A DNA stretch of 64,000 nt from Streptomyces sp. NBC_01197 (GCF_036010505.1 NZ_CP108569.1:6898001-6962000), one strand, 5' to 3'; shown: positions 17,467 to 26,206, counted from the stretch's first letter. Numbers and translations are program-made. Notes: a model not told the origin generated them from the sequence alone.

Positions 17467-19547
17467 AGGTCTTCCAGGGCGTCGGCGTAGAAGGCGTCCT
17501 CGTCGAGGTCGGTGCCGCCGTCGAAGTCCTCGAAGTCGGCCGCGTCGTCATCGCCGGCCTCCTGCGCGGGCGGCGGTGAGTCCTCGGCCACGGGCTTGTC
17601 GTCCTCGATGTCGATCGCGAACGCCGCCTGATCGCGGGCCATGCGCAACGCCATCCGCCGCTCGGCCAGCGTCTGGCCGAAGCCCAGATTCCACCGCTCG
17701 AACAAGTCGGCCGTCACCAGGCGGTCGTTGGGGTGCCGGTACTGCTTCGCGGCCAGCCCGCGTCCGTATCGCAGTGCATCCCTGCTCATCGGCATGTTCA
17801 GGACCGGGGCATGCTCCCAGTGCAGGACGCGCCAGCGCCGGCCCTGGTCCCGGAAGTAGGCGCGGGTGATGTCGTCCGGGTTGACCTGGAACGGCCACAG
17901 CCCGTTGGGGTAGGGGCTCGGCCGCCCGTCCTTGGGCAGCCCCGCGCCGTCGTAGCGGCACCCCCCGATCTCCACCCCATAGGGCTGAATCGTTCGCCAA
18001 GAGGTCTCCAGGAACTCCAGGCCCAGATGAGGATCCCGCGGCACCTCGATGTAACCGGCCCTGGCCATACCGTGGGCAAACATCTGCGCCGGGGACATCC
18101 GCAGCCCGGGAACCCCCGGCTCCACCAGACTGCGGTGCGGGTTGCAGTGGTAGACCGCCGCAATCCACTGCCGGATCTTGTCGGCGAGCTCGTCGAGGAA
18201 GAAGAACGCCTCTCTCTCCGGATCTACTCCGCGGGAGAAGATGTCAGGGCCCTTGTAGCCGGGCAAGCCGTAGAGCAGGTCCTGACGCAGGGTCCGAAAA
18301 AATCTCTCGACCGGCCCCTTGTCCCGGCCCGTGCGAAGCCGGACCGGCTGTATGGAGATCCCCATCCGCGCGCAGACACTGGTCAGGTGATCCGAGACGT
18401 AGATCTTCCCGTGGTCGACGACGATGGTCTCCGGTGCCAACGCGGGCCCGGCAGCTCGCGAGATCGGACCCTCGATCGCCTGAGGGTCGACCAGCACCGA
18501 CCGCGGGATCCCGTGCTCGGGCCAGACCGCCCCGGACGGCCAGCTCGGCAGCATCGGCAGCGGCCGGTATGCCTGGTAGAGGACTGCGGCCGCGTCCACC
18601 GCCTTGGTGGAGACCGGCGTCAGACGCATCCCGACGATGCAGCGTGTGTACCAACACATAGCGACTGTCAGCTCGCAGTTCACCCATCGCAGCGTCAGCG
18701 GATCCAGCGCGAACACGTCGAGCCGGGTGGTGTCCATCAGCACGTACTCACCCGGCCGGGTCGCACGCAGCCTCCCGTAAGCCTCCTTCGGCCGCCTGGC
18801 GATATCCCTGTTCCGCTTCGTGCTCAACCGGAACGTTGGATGCTGCCGCTCCAACAGCGCCAGCGCCTCGTAGCCCTTGCTCCTGGCCGGTATCGCCACC
18901 GCGCCCTCGCCGAAGCGGGCAATCACACGCGCCCGGGTTCGGTCGAGCACTTCCTTCTGCATCGGCGTGGCCTGGTCCACGAACTCGACCATCGCCTCCA
19001 ATGCGGTCTCCACCCACCGCGGATCACACCGATCAAGGACCGTCGTCCCGCGTAGTTCAGGCGCCAGGCCCGCTTCGCCGTTCGCTGCGGCGTCTGCCAC
19101 CCAACGCTTGACCGTCCGCACCGATACCCCAAGCTCATCGGCCTTCGCCCGGTAGCGGACCATCTTCGGCAGGCCCGGCTCGAACCCCGGCCGCGGCTCA
19201 CCCTGCAGAGCCAGCTCCGCGCTGCCGGATTTGTAGCCGGTGCGGATCTCGCGGACGTGCTCGGCCCGCTCCAGGACCCGCTGCCGCACCTCAGGCACCA
19301 GCTGGGACAGCACAACCGAGGCAATCTCCCGATCGTCAGCAGACGACGGCCCGGGGCCGTCCGCCACGACCTGCGCTCGGTCGGAGAACAGCAACTCCTT
19401 CACCGACACCCGACAGATCCGGCCGAGCCGGTCTTTCAGTACCACCTCGTTACCGGTCATCGTCGCGGCCATCTCGACGATCTCAACGGCCTCACCGTCG
19501 TAGAGCAACCGGGCGCCGACCCCCAGTCGCACCGATCCGGTACTCAC
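17463..19547 (-). CDS. tnsB: TnsB-like DDE transposase (Mu/rve family)
   Basis: 694 residues from GTG 19547, which overlaps the tnsA stop as GTGA. Order: N-terminal beta-barrel-like segment, helix-turn-helix (DELGVSVRTVKRWVADAA), then the integrase core with D272 (YVLMDTTRLD), D378 (IVVDHGKIY) and E414 (GRDKGPVERFFRTL). The last two are separated by 35 residues, the canonical DD(35)E spacing. A Mu-type C-terminal domain and an acidic tail (DDDAADFEDFDGGTDLDED) follow; acidic tails often contact the ATPase. It cuts and joins the 3' ends. The catalytic set is intact. Confidence 0.93.
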   Translation of the reverse strand: MSTGSVRLGVGARLLYDGEAVEIVEMAATMTGNEVVLKDRLGRICRVSVKELLFSDRAQVVADGPGPSSADDREIASVVLSQLVPEVRQRVLERAEHVREIRTGYKSGSAELALQGEPRPGFEPGLPKMVRYRAKADELGVSVRTVKRWVADAAANGEAGLAPELRGTTVLDRCDPRWVETALEAMVEFVDQATPMQKEVLDRTRARVIARFGEGAVAIPARSKGYEALALLERQHPTFRLSTKRNRDIARRPKEAYGRLRATRPGEYVLMDTTRLDVFALDPLTLRWVNCELTVAMCWYTRCIVGMRLTPVSTKAVDAAAVLYQAYRPLPMLPSWPSGAVWPEHGIPRSVLVDPQAIEGPISRAAGPALAPETIVVDHGKIYVSDHLTSVCARMGISIQPVRLRTGRDKGPVERFFRTLRQDLLYGLPGYKGPDIFSRGVDPEREAFFFLDELADKIRQWIAAVYHCNPHRSLVEPGVPGLRMSPAQMFAHGMARAGYIEVPRDPHLGLEFLETSWRTIQPYGVEIGGCRYDGAGLPKDGRPSPYPNGLWPFQVNPDDITRAYFRDQGRRWRVLHWEHAPVLNMPMSRDALRYGRGLAAKQYRHPNDRLVTADLFERWNLGFGQTLAERRMALRMARDQAAFAIDIEDDKPVAEDSPPPAQEAGDDDAADFEDFDGGTDLDEDAFYADALEDL

Positions 19548-20275
19548 CGCGCGCTCCGCAAGACGTGGTCGCCACTGAGCGGGCTGTCGAGTTCCGTCAG
19601 GAAGCGACCGGTCCACAGCAGGTGAAAGACCGAGGCGCGGACCAGCAGCGCATCACAATCAGGCGCCGCGGTGAATGCCTCGGCCAGCGTCGCGCCGTCC
19701 AATCCGGCCTGGTCCAGTGCCTCAAGGAGAACCGGATTGAACAGCCAGCCTCGCCGGTAGCCCGCCAGGAAACGGAGGTTCTCCAGCTCAACGGCCGGCG
19801 GCTCGCTCCATACCTGGTAGCCCCAGCCGCGCGACTCAATGACTTCCCGGCTCCAGCGAAACGAGAACGCCACATCGGGATGAGACAGCCTGCGCGCCGG
19901 TTTCACGTCGACGACCACCGGCCCAGAGCCGGTCAACAGCAGGAAGTCCGGGATGTGCCTGCGGACAGCTCCATCGACGCGAGCGGTCATCAGGAACGGC
20001 TGGGCGATGATGCGTAAGACATCGTCATCGAAGTCGGCGTACAGCAGCCTCGCCAACTCCAGCTGAGACTCGTAGATCACGTGGCCATGCTCGGTTGCCG
20101 ACCAATATGTCCCCGAGTAGTGCTGCTGCCCCAGATGCCATCGAAACGTCCGCCATGGACCGGCATCGAGCAGCTGCCCCAAGGGAGCCTCACGGAAGCT
20201 GGACTCCTCAACTTCGCCCTTGCCCACCGGCTTCGTCTGCACGGTAGCGCTGTCGATGACGCCCTTGACGGACAC
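19544..20275 (-). CDS. tnsA: TnsA-like endonuclease
   Basis: 243 residues from GTG 20275, ten bases after AGGAGG. The nuclease core shows the Glu in VIYESQLELARLL, the Asp in RHIPDFLLL and the Lys in VVVDVKPA. This is the E-D-(X)xK layout of the TnsA/VSR restriction-like fold, although Asp occupies the place of the Gln found in Tn7 TnsA. TnsA cuts the 5' strands so that the element leaves by cut-and-paste, with TnsB cutting the 3' strands. First gene of the four-gene operon, closest to the right end, as in Tn7. Confidence 0.85.
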   Translation of the reverse strand: MSVKGVIDSATVQTKPVGKGEVEESSFREAPLGQLLDAGPWRTFRWHLGQQHYSGTYWSATEHGHVIYESQLELARLLYADFDDDVLRIIAQPFLMTARVDGAVRRHIPDFLLLTGSGPVVVDVKPARRLSHPDVAFSFRWSREVIESRGWGYQVWSEPPAVELENLRFLAGYRRGWLFNPVLLEALDQAGLDGATLAEAFTAAPDCDALLVRASVFHLLWTGRFLTELDSPLSGDHVLRSAR

Positions 20276-20455
20276 GAGATCTGCACCTCCTGATGCGGCT
20301 CTCCAACCCACATCACCAAGGTGAAGCTGCAACCACCGAGTTGGGGCTACAGGCCGGAGGTGCCACCCAAACGAGTGACGCCAGCGACCTGCAGATCCGC
20401 GATAGGTGTCCCTTAGGACAAGCTGGGGACAGACTCGCGTGGAAAGGGATATCGA

Positions 20456-20470
20456 AACGCGGACCCTACA
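20456..20470 (-). repeat. Right terminal inverted repeat of the Tn7-like element
   Basis: AACGCGGACCCTACA, the exact complement of the left repeat, ending in ACA and followed at once by GCGCG (20471-20475). Confidence 0.92.
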
Positions 20471-20502
20471 GCGCGGGACGCATCGACTTCGCCCTCACCT
20501 AC
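20471..20502 (+). pseudogene. LysR regulator, middle piece (second of three)
   Basis: After the duplicated GCGCG, codons from 20476 read GRIDFALTY. This continues the frame that ended in LRA at 12981 and gives the usual LRAGRIDFALTY strand of LysR effector domains. The similarity ends at about 20502-20508, where the ~14-kb island begins. The next LysR residues (DNLGLSADLEV) are found at 34584. Confidence 0.85.
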
Positions 20503-20687
20503 GGCGGCGGTTATCTAAGGGCTGTCAACTGATTTCCCAGGTCAGCACCACTTCGTAGTGGCGAGGCAAGTTAGGCAAGTAGGCGACGAATGTCTCCCAC
20601 CGCTGCCATTTTTTGCGGACAACTGTTGCCGTAGGGTCAGTCACCGTTGGAACGGCCAAGAGGGCTGGACGCGCCGAGGAGAGGCAT

Positions 20688-22151
20688 ATGCCACCGGTAC
20701 CTGCTGGTTCGTCTGCTGCTAATGAGCCATGGCTCCAGGTCGTGCCGTTGGCCTCGGAAGAGGCGGAGCGGATGGAGGCGGTGCGCCGCTACGACATTCT
20801 CGACACGCCGCCCGACGGTGCGTTCGACCGGGTTGCGGCGATGGCGGCCCGGTTGTTCGAGGTGCCGGTGGCGAGCGTGACGATCGTCGATGAGGACCGG
20901 ATCTGGTTCAAGGCCGCGCACGGGCTGGAGGGGGTCAGCGAGATCGGCCGGGATCCGGGGCTGTGTTCTTCGGCGATTCTCAGCGACAAAGCTCTGGTGA
21001 TCGAGGACACGCTGGCCGACTCGGTGGCCTGCGCCAATCCGCTGGTCGCCGGCCCGATGGGGGTGCGGTTCTACGCGGCTGCTCCGATCATCACCCCCGA
21101 CGGGCACCGGCTGGGCACGGTCAACATTCTCGACACCAAGCCGCGATCGATCACCGAGTCCGACACCGCCACGCTGAGTGACTTGGCTTCCATGGTCCTC
21201 GACGCGATGGAGCTGCGTCTGTCGGCGCTGCGGCTGCTGCGTGAGGAGCAGGAGCGGCGCAAGGAGCAGGAGGCGGCGCGGGAGCAGGCCGAGCGGGACG
21301 CGGCGGCCATTACCGCTTTTGCCTCGACGCTGCAGCGCACGCTGCTTCCGCCAGCGCTGCCGGCGGTGCCCGGGCTGGAGCTGGCCTGCCACTACCAGAC
21401 CGACTCCCCCCGTGATGTCGGGGGCGATTTCTATGACGTCTTCGCTCTTGGCGGCGAGCGGTGGGCGTTCTTCCTGGGTGATGTGTGCGGCAAGGGTGCT
21501 GAGGCCGCCGCGGTGACCTCACTGACCCGTTACACGCTGCGGGCGGCAGCCGGTCACCATGACGAGCCGGCCGATGTGCTGGCCGAGCTCAACGGCGCAC
21601 TGTTGGGGGATACGTCCCTGGGCAGCCGGTTCTGCACCTGTGTCTTCGGCACGCTGACCCCGGTGCCCGGCGGCGGCTTCTCCGTGACCGTGGCCACTGG
21701 CGGCCATCCGCCGCTCTTCCACCTCCATCAGGGCGGCGCTAATGGGGCGATGCGGGTGGATGCCGTGCACCCGGCGGGCGGGATGCTGGTCGGGGCCTTC
21801 CATGAAGCTCAGTTCGCCTCCTGCACCCTGCATCTGGCGCCCGGGCACAGCCTGCTGCTGTATACCGATGGGCTCACTGAGGCCCGGCTGGCTGACCAGA
21901 GCATGCTCGGCGAGGACGGTTTGGCCGACTTCCTGGCCCGGCGCACGTCACCGGCAACCGCCGGGGCCCTCGTGGAGGACGCCGTCGCTCTCATACAAGA
22001 TCTGCCGCAGGGGGCCGGTGACGATGTCGCCCTGCTGGCCCTGTCCGTCCCGCTGTATCCGGCTGTTTCCGGTGGCCCCGGTGCCAGTGGGGGCTCCCGT
22101 GCGATCGCCGCTCCTGTACCCCGCCGGACGTCGCCGGCCAGGGAGCGCTGA
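20688..22151 (+). CDS. GAF-SpoIIE (PP2C-type) serine/threonine phosphatase
   Basis: 487 residues. A GAF domain (about 35-190, with ILDTPPDGAFDRV, VDEDRIWFKAAHGL and NILDTKPRSI) senses an unknown signal. A short coiled-coil linker rich in Glu/Arg (about 200-230) follows. The SpoIIE/PP2C phosphatase domain has RDVGGDFYDVF, LGDVCGKGAEAA, ATGGHPPLFHL, LLLYTDGLTEAR and GAGDDVALL, which supply the acidic metal ligands. Such proteins dephosphorylate anti-sigma-factor antagonists and so release alternative sigma factors. The ATG at 20688 follows AGGAGAGG. Because a SigB-type sigma factor lies 4.6 kb downstream in the same island, they may act together. Confidence 0.88.
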   Translation: MPPVPAGSSAANEPWLQVVPLASEEAERMEAVRRYDILDTPPDGAFDRVAAMAARLFEVPVASVTIVDEDRIWFKAAHGLEGVSEIGRDPGLCSSAILSDKALVIEDTLADSVACANPLVAGPMGVRFYAAAPIITPDGHRLGTVNILDTKPRSITESDTATLSDLASMVLDAMELRLSALRLLREEQERRKEQEAAREQAERDAAAITAFASTLQRTLLPPALPAVPGLELACHYQTDSPRDVGGDFYDVFALGGERWAFFLGDVCGKGAEAAAVTSLTRYTLRAAAGHHDEPADVLAELNGALLGDTSLGSRFCTCVFGTLTPVPGGGFSVTVATGGHPPLFHLHQGGANGAMRVDAVHPAGGMLVGAFHEAQFASCTLHLAPGHSLLLYTDGLTEARLADQSMLGEDGLADFLARRTSPATAGALVEDAVALIQDLPQGAGDDVALLALSVPLYPAVSGGPGASGGSRAIAAPVPRRTSPARER

Positions 22152-22410
22152 CGGGGCCCGAAACCTCGCTGGGAGGCAACTCCGTCTCGCTGCGGCGTCG
22201 GGCCACGCGGGATATAGGGCTGGCAAGCGGCCGGAGCGAAGGACGCTGGAGGCGCAAGGTTCCCTGCGAAGACGCCTTCCGCCCCGGCCACGCTGATACG
22301 TCTGCCCAGCAATTCCAGCCCTATATATCTGTTTACCCGCTATCGGATCCGCAGGCCCTTTCCGTCGCCCATGGCAGGTCTACGCATGTGCTGGTCTACC
22401 AGGCATCTCT

Positions 22411-22629
22411 TTAGTGGAGGTGTTGGAGGCCGTGCACGGCGGTTTGTATTGCGGAGCGGATGAATCGGCCGAACACGGTATTGGCGATGAGGATTCCCAC
22501 GATGATGCCGAGGCCGGCGTGGTGGGGGCGGTGGTTGTTCCACCGGACGGTGGCGAGGAGGACTGCGATAGCTACTGCGGCGACCACGAGGCGCTCCCTG
22601 GAGGTGAGTGATTGGCGTGGCTGTGCCAT
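22411..22629 (-). CDS. Small membrane protein, unknown
   Basis: 72 residues with two hydrophobic segments (about 15-28 and 38-52: VVAAVAIAVLLATV and LGIIVGILIANTVFG) separated by a WNNHRPHHAG loop. No family is recognised. The ribosome binding site is weak, so the ATG at 22629 is not certain. The coding-like composition and clean membrane topology argue for a real gene. Confidence 0.5.
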   Translation of the reverse strand: MAQPRQSLTSRERLVVAAVAIAVLLATVRWNNHRPHHAGLGIIVGILIANTVFGRFIRSAIQTAVHGLQHLH

Positions 22630-22950
22630 GGAGCCGATGGGTGGGGGATTGTGTCGTGCTGGTCAGGGCTGATGCCGTTGGGGGCTGCTGCAGTAGTGTC
22701 CTGCTTGACGCGGTCACACGGTGGCCGCGTTGGCTTCGCGGCCCGGGGCGCCATCATGGCACTGCCACGGTTGACGCTGGCTGGTGTTGCACGCAGTCGG
22801 GGGGGAGCAAGCTGTCCAGCAGCTCACGGGCAGTTTTTGTCGGCGGCCTTGACATCAGCGCGGCGGGCGAACGCTCCGAAGGCGCTCAGTTGCGCAGACA
22901 GTGCTGGTCCGGACAGCCGGGGCTGTCCGGACCAGCACTGTGGAGTTCGG
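22630..22950. other. Gap without supported gene
   Basis: Between two minus-strand small genes. Apart from the strong hairpin at 22899-22940, no coding region or recognisable site is seen. Confidence 0.5.
22899..22940. terminator. Perfect 20-bp hairpin after csbD-like gene
   Basis: Arms 22899-22918 and 22921-22940 are fully complementary with a two-base loop. It lies 11 bp beyond the stop of the minus-strand CsbD gene, so it is most likely its terminator. A perfect stem of this length would also protect a transcript 3' end. Confidence 0.75.
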
Positions 22951-23133
22951 CTACTTCGGCTTGACGGCGTCCTTGATCTTCTCCTTGGCCTGCCGCGCGT
23001 CACCCTTGGACTCCTCGGCACGGCCCTCGGCCTCGAGGGACTCGTTGCCCACCGCGCCTCCGGCGACCTTCTTGACCTTGCCCTTGGCCTGCTCTTCCTT
23101 GGCCTGAGCCTTCTCGTCCGCAGCCACAGCCAC
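22951..23133 (-). CDS. CsbD family stress protein
   Basis: 60 residues, very rich in Lys, Glu, Ala and Gly with repeated KAK/EEQAKGKVKKVAGG patterns, the standard CsbD-like sequence. These small hydrophilic proteins belong to the SigB-type general stress regulons of Gram-positive bacteria; their molecular role is unclear. The gene lies in the same island as a SigB-type sigma factor and a SpoIIE phosphatase. It is divergent from the small hydrophobic protein at 23317. Confidence 0.9.
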   Translation of the reverse strand: MAVAADEKAQAKEEQAKGKVKKVAGGAVGNESLEAEGRAEESKGDARQAKEKIKDAVKPK

Positions 23134-23316
23134 TCACACCCTGCCGTACTCGAAATAAATTAGGTCATTGCCTGTCTTACCGGAGTACCGAAGTTCAAAC
23201 CCCAGACGATTGCCGGACGGAAACTAGCGTGACGCAGCGTGCCATAAGGATTACGTAAGATTGGCAGGAGTGGAGCGACCGAGCCGGGGCATGAGATGCC
23301 TCGGAGGTTGATAACA

Positions 23317-23487
23317 ATGGTTCCCATTCTGCTCGTTCTTCTTCTTGCGCTGATCCTCTTCGGTGCGGGTTTCGCACTCCAGGCCCTGTGGTGGATCGCC
23401 GCTATCGTGCTGGTGGTGTGGATCCTCGGCTTCGTGATTCGCCCGGCAGCCAGTGGCGGCAAGCGCGGCCGGTGGTACCGCTGGTAG
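23317..23487 (+). CDS. Small hydrophobic membrane protein
   Basis: 56 residues: two closely spaced hydrophobic helices (MVPILLVLLLALILFGAGF and LWWIAAIVLVVWILGFVI) and a basic tail ending GKRGRWYRW. The ATG at 23317 has GGAGG nine bases before it; an upstream in-frame ATG at 23296 is less well placed. Short proteins of this design are frequent in Streptomyces and annotated only as hydrophobic proteins. Its divergent CsbD neighbour suggests co-regulation under stress. Confidence 0.75.
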   Translation: MVPILLVLLLALILFGAGFALQALWWIAAIVLVVWILGFVIRPAASGGKRGRWYRW

Positions 23488-23509
23488 ACGGTCCCGGGAG
23501 CTGATGTGA

Positions 23510-23551
23510 TGTGGGTGGGTCCCGACAGATTCCTGTCGGGACCCACCCACA
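23510..23551. terminator. 19-bp hairpin with T-rich flank
   Basis: Arms 23510-23528 and 23533-23551 are fully complementary around an ATTC loop, followed by CTTCTTTT. It lies between convergent genes (23317-23487 and 23646-24869), so it can act in both directions. Confidence 0.8.
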
Positions 23552-23645
23552 CTTCTTTTCCGGATGCGCCATCAGCTCCGGTCAGCGCCGGGGCATGGCT
23601 CCGGTCGTGGCATGGAGTGAAAAAGCGATCGGCCGGCCCGCTGGT

Positions 23646-24869
23646 TCACAGGAACCGGCGGATGGGGGTAACGGCTGCTTCCCGCATACGCTGGCCGGCC
23701 GAGCGGCGCTTCCAGCGGCCCGGTGCGATCAGTTCACTCACCTGCAGGTCCTGCTCGAAATGGCCGTCCAGCACCGCGGTGAAGTCCTCGTCCAGGACGG
23801 CGAGCATGACTTCCTCGTCGTGGTCCAGGGAGCGGCGGTTGAAGTTGGTCGAGCCGACCAGGGCCGCGACGTTGTCGACGGTGATCGCCTTGGTGTGCAG
23901 CATCGTCGGCTGGTACTGCCAGATCTTCACCCCGCAGGCCAGAAGGTCCTCATAGAAGTGCTGTCCGGCCAGCTGGCACACCCGCTTGTCGGTGTGCGGG
24001 CCCGGCAGCAGGATCTCTACCTCGACGCCGCGCCGAGCGGTGGCACACAGCAGTTCGATGAAGTAGGCGTCCGGTGAGAAGTAGGCGGTGGTCAGGCGGA
24101 AGCGTTCCTCCGCGGACTCCAGCATCACCCGGATCAGGGTCTGCATGTCCTGCCATCCGAAGCTGGCCGAACCGCGTACCACCTGAACGATCGCCTCGCC
24201 CTGCGGCGCGTGTTCGATGAACCGGTCCCGGTCATCGAAGAGCTCGGCATGGCACTCGGCCCAGTTCTGCGCGAACGCCGCGGCGATGCCGTCCACGGCC
24301 GGGCCGCGGACCTCGACGTGGGTATCACGCCATTCGTTCTCATCGCGGGCGTTGCCGCACCACTCCTCGGCAATGCCGACACCGCCGGTGAACCCGGTGT
24401 GCTCATCAATGACGAGGACCTTGCGGTGGCAGCGGTGGTTCTGCTTGAACGGCGAGAGATGCAACGGCTTGCGGAACCATGCCACCTGCACTCCGGCCTC
24501 CTCCATGGCCTCCAGTTGGTCCGTCTCGATGAGTCGGCTGCCGAAGCCGTCCAGCAGCAGCCGCACCCGCACGCCCGCGCGGGCACGTTCCGCGAGCGCC
24601 TGGGCGAACTGGCGGGCGATGTCACCCTTCCAGTACACGAACGTCATCATGTCCACGGTGTGCTCGGCCCCGCGGATGCCCGCCAGCATGGCGGCGAAGA
24701 TCTCGTCCCCGTTGCGCAACGGGATGAGCGCGTTGCCCTCGGTGGCCGCGATGCCGATCAGCCGCTCCAGACGCCGCCGTATCCGTACGACGCGCTCGTC
24801 GAAAGACGGTATGGCCCGCGCTGTGGAGGTCTCGGCGGTGAGCTCGGGTGGTTCCTGTGTACTGGGCAT
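23646..24869 (-). CDS. Phospholipase D family protein, cardiolipin-synthase-like
   Basis: 407 residues with two HKD catalytic motifs. The first is HRCHRKVLVIDEHTGFTGG near residue 140-160. The second is MLHTKAITVDNVAALVGS near 320-340, followed by TNFNRRSLDHDEE. An N-terminal PLD fold (NGDEIFAAMLAGIRGAEHTVDMMTFVYW) precedes them. The layout fits bacterial cardiolipin synthases, which transfer phosphatidyl groups, but no N-terminal membrane helices are seen, so other PLD activities are possible. A change in membrane lipids would fit the stress theme of the island. Confidence 0.85.
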   Translation of the reverse strand: MPSTQEPPELTAETSTARAIPSFDERVVRIRRRLERLIGIAATEGNALIPLRNGDEIFAAMLAGIRGAEHTVDMMTFVYWKGDIARQFAQALAERARAGVRVRLLLDGFGSRLIETDQLEAMEEAGVQVAWFRKPLHLSPFKQNHRCHRKVLVIDEHTGFTGGVGIAEEWCGNARDENEWRDTHVEVRGPAVDGIAAAFAQNWAECHAELFDDRDRFIEHAPQGEAIVQVVRGSASFGWQDMQTLIRVMLESAEERFRLTTAYFSPDAYFIELLCATARRGVEVEILLPGPHTDKRVCQLAGQHFYEDLLACGVKIWQYQPTMLHTKAITVDNVAALVGSTNFNRRSLDHDEEVMLAVLDEDFTAVLDGHFEQDLQVSELIAPGRWKRRSAGQRMREAAVTPIRRFL

Positions 24870-25324
24870 GGGTCACCTGGCCGGGACAAAGAGGGGAAAA
24901 CGGTGCCCGTGCCGACCCGGTCCGGCACGGGCTGGCACAGCGAAGCGACTGTACCCGCGCCCGCACCTCGGCAGGACAGCCCCGGCGGCCTGCCGACCGG
25001 CATGCACCGGCGCGCCCCGGTCATACCTGGCCAGCTCATCAGCCCGGCCGCAACAGTCCCAGCGCTTGCGGGTAGCACCGGTTCCACCAGCCGATGGGGC
25101 CAGCGTCGTTCCAAGAGAGCACCACCCCGGTCCGAGACTGGATACCCGCGGCAGGCGGCCAGCGCTCCGCCAACGGGTCAAAGAGTCTACTGGCCAGCCG
25201 ATCCGGTGATCGCGACCCATTGGGCTCCCCGGTCTCGTTTTTCCTACCGCCGGCAGACATGCACGTCGCCTGCCGGGGAATACGCCGTTGCGGAACGCAG
25301 TGCATACCAGGGAGGGATGGGGAC
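24870..25324. other. Divergent promoter region without supported gene
   Basis: 455 bp between the divergent PLD and sigma factor genes. It must hold both promoters, but no confident -10/-35 pair could be picked. The in-frame extension upstream of the sigma factor start has no family similarity. Confidence 0.5.
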
Positions 25325-26206
25325 ATGGCAGCGACTTCTGCGCCTACCGCCGACATTATGCGAACGGAGGGCGCGGCGCTGTCCGTAGCGACCGGTGCGG
25401 CCACGAGCGGTGAGTTGCCGTGGATCGAGGACGGGGCCAAGCTCGCCCCCAAGAACGCCCGGGCCCTGTCGAAGCTGTTCTTCGACCAGCTCCAGGTCCT
25501 GGAAGAGGGCACGCCCGAATATCAGTACGCGCGCAACACCCTGATCGAGATGAACCTCTCGCTGGTGCGGTTCGCGGCAGGCCGGTTCCGCAACCGCGGC
25601 AGCGGCGACATGGAGGACATCGTCCAGGTCGGCACCATTGGTCTGATCAAGGCCATCGACCGGTTCGATCTCTCCCGCGAGGTCGAGTTCACCACCTTCG
25701 CCATCCCCTACATCATCGGCGAGATCAAACGTTTCTTCCGCGACACCACCTGGTCCGTCCACGTACCGAGGCGCCTGCAGGAACTGCGGGTGGAAATCGC
25801 CAAGGCGAAGGACCAGCTCGCCTCCTCCCTGGGCCGTGAAGCGACGGTCAAGGAACTCGCCGAGCGTCTGGATCTCAGCGCGGACGAGATCGTTGAAGGC
25901 ATCATCGCCTCCAACGGCTACACGGCAGGCGCTCTGGAGATGCCCACCGACGGTGAGGGCCCCTCCAGCAACTATGCCGACGTGCTCGGTGAGCCGGACC
26001 CTGCCATGGAAACGATGGAAAACCTGTACACCCTGGCACCGCTGCTGACACAGCTCGACGACCGCCAGCGCCGCATCCTTGAGATGCGCTTCGGCCAGGA
26101 GATGACACAGTCCCAGATCGGCACCGCCCTGGGCATCTCGCAGATGCACGTCTCCCGGCTCCTGTCCCGCACCCTCACCCAGCTCCGCACCGGCGTGCTC
26201 ACCTGA
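25325..26206 (+). CDS. SigB/SigF/SigG-type sigma factor
   Basis: 293 residues of the sigma-70 group 3 stress/sporulation type. Region 2 is clear (RNTLIEMNLSLVRFAAGRF, GDMEDIVQVGTIGLIKAIDRFDLSREVEFTTFAIPYIIGEIKRFFRD). Region 3 begins TWSVHVPRRLQELRVEI, and region 4 contains LDDRQRRILEMRFGQEMTQSQIGTALGISQMHVSRLLSRTL. The ATG at 25325 follows GGAGGGATGG. No anti-sigma gene is adjacent. In Streptomyces several SigB paralogues direct osmotic and oxidative stress responses. It may be released through the SpoIIE phosphatase 3.2 kb upstream, but that link is inferred. Confidence 0.92.
   Translation: MAATSAPTADIMRTEGAALSVATGAATSGELPWIEDGAKLAPKNARALSKLFFDQLQVLEEGTPEYQYARNTLIEMNLSLVRFAAGRFRNRGSGDMEDIVQVGTIGLIKAIDRFDLSREVEFTTFAIPYIIGEIKRFFRDTTWSVHVPRRLQELRVEIAKAKDQLASSLGREATVKELAERLDLSADEIVEGIIASNGYTAGALEMPTDGEGPSSNYADVLGEPDPAMETMENLYTLAPLLTQLDDRQRRILEMRFGQEMTQSQIGTALGISQMHVSRLLSRTLTQLRTGVLT

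Larger units (their letters stand above)
12982..20470. mobile_element. Complete Tn7-like transposon (TnsA-TnsB-TnsC-TniQ) with one cargo gene
   Basis: 7,489 bp bounded by 15-bp perfect inverted repeats (TGTAGGGTCCGCGTT at 12982-12996 and its complement at 20456-20470) and flanked by GCGCG duplications. Both ends also share GCGAGTCYGT about 30 bp inside (13010-13019, and complement at 20429-20438). The minus strand carries overlapping tnsA, tnsB, tnsC and tniQ genes. The plus strand carries one maleylpyruvate-isomerase-family cargo gene next to the left end. Removing the element and one GCGCG copy restores the lysR reading frame across the junction. All four transposition genes look intact. 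No cas genes or TnsE are present. Confidence 0.92.

Noticed and set aside
13908..20275. A CRISPR-associated transposon
   Set aside because: TniQ and TnsC resemble those systems, but no cas genes or repeat-spacer array occur in the element or the window, and TniQ is the long TnsD-like form with its own C-terminal domain.
20293..20532. A 79-residue plus-strand gene
   Set aside because: It runs across the right end of the transposon. Only its last part is real coding sequence, namely the middle lysR fragment.
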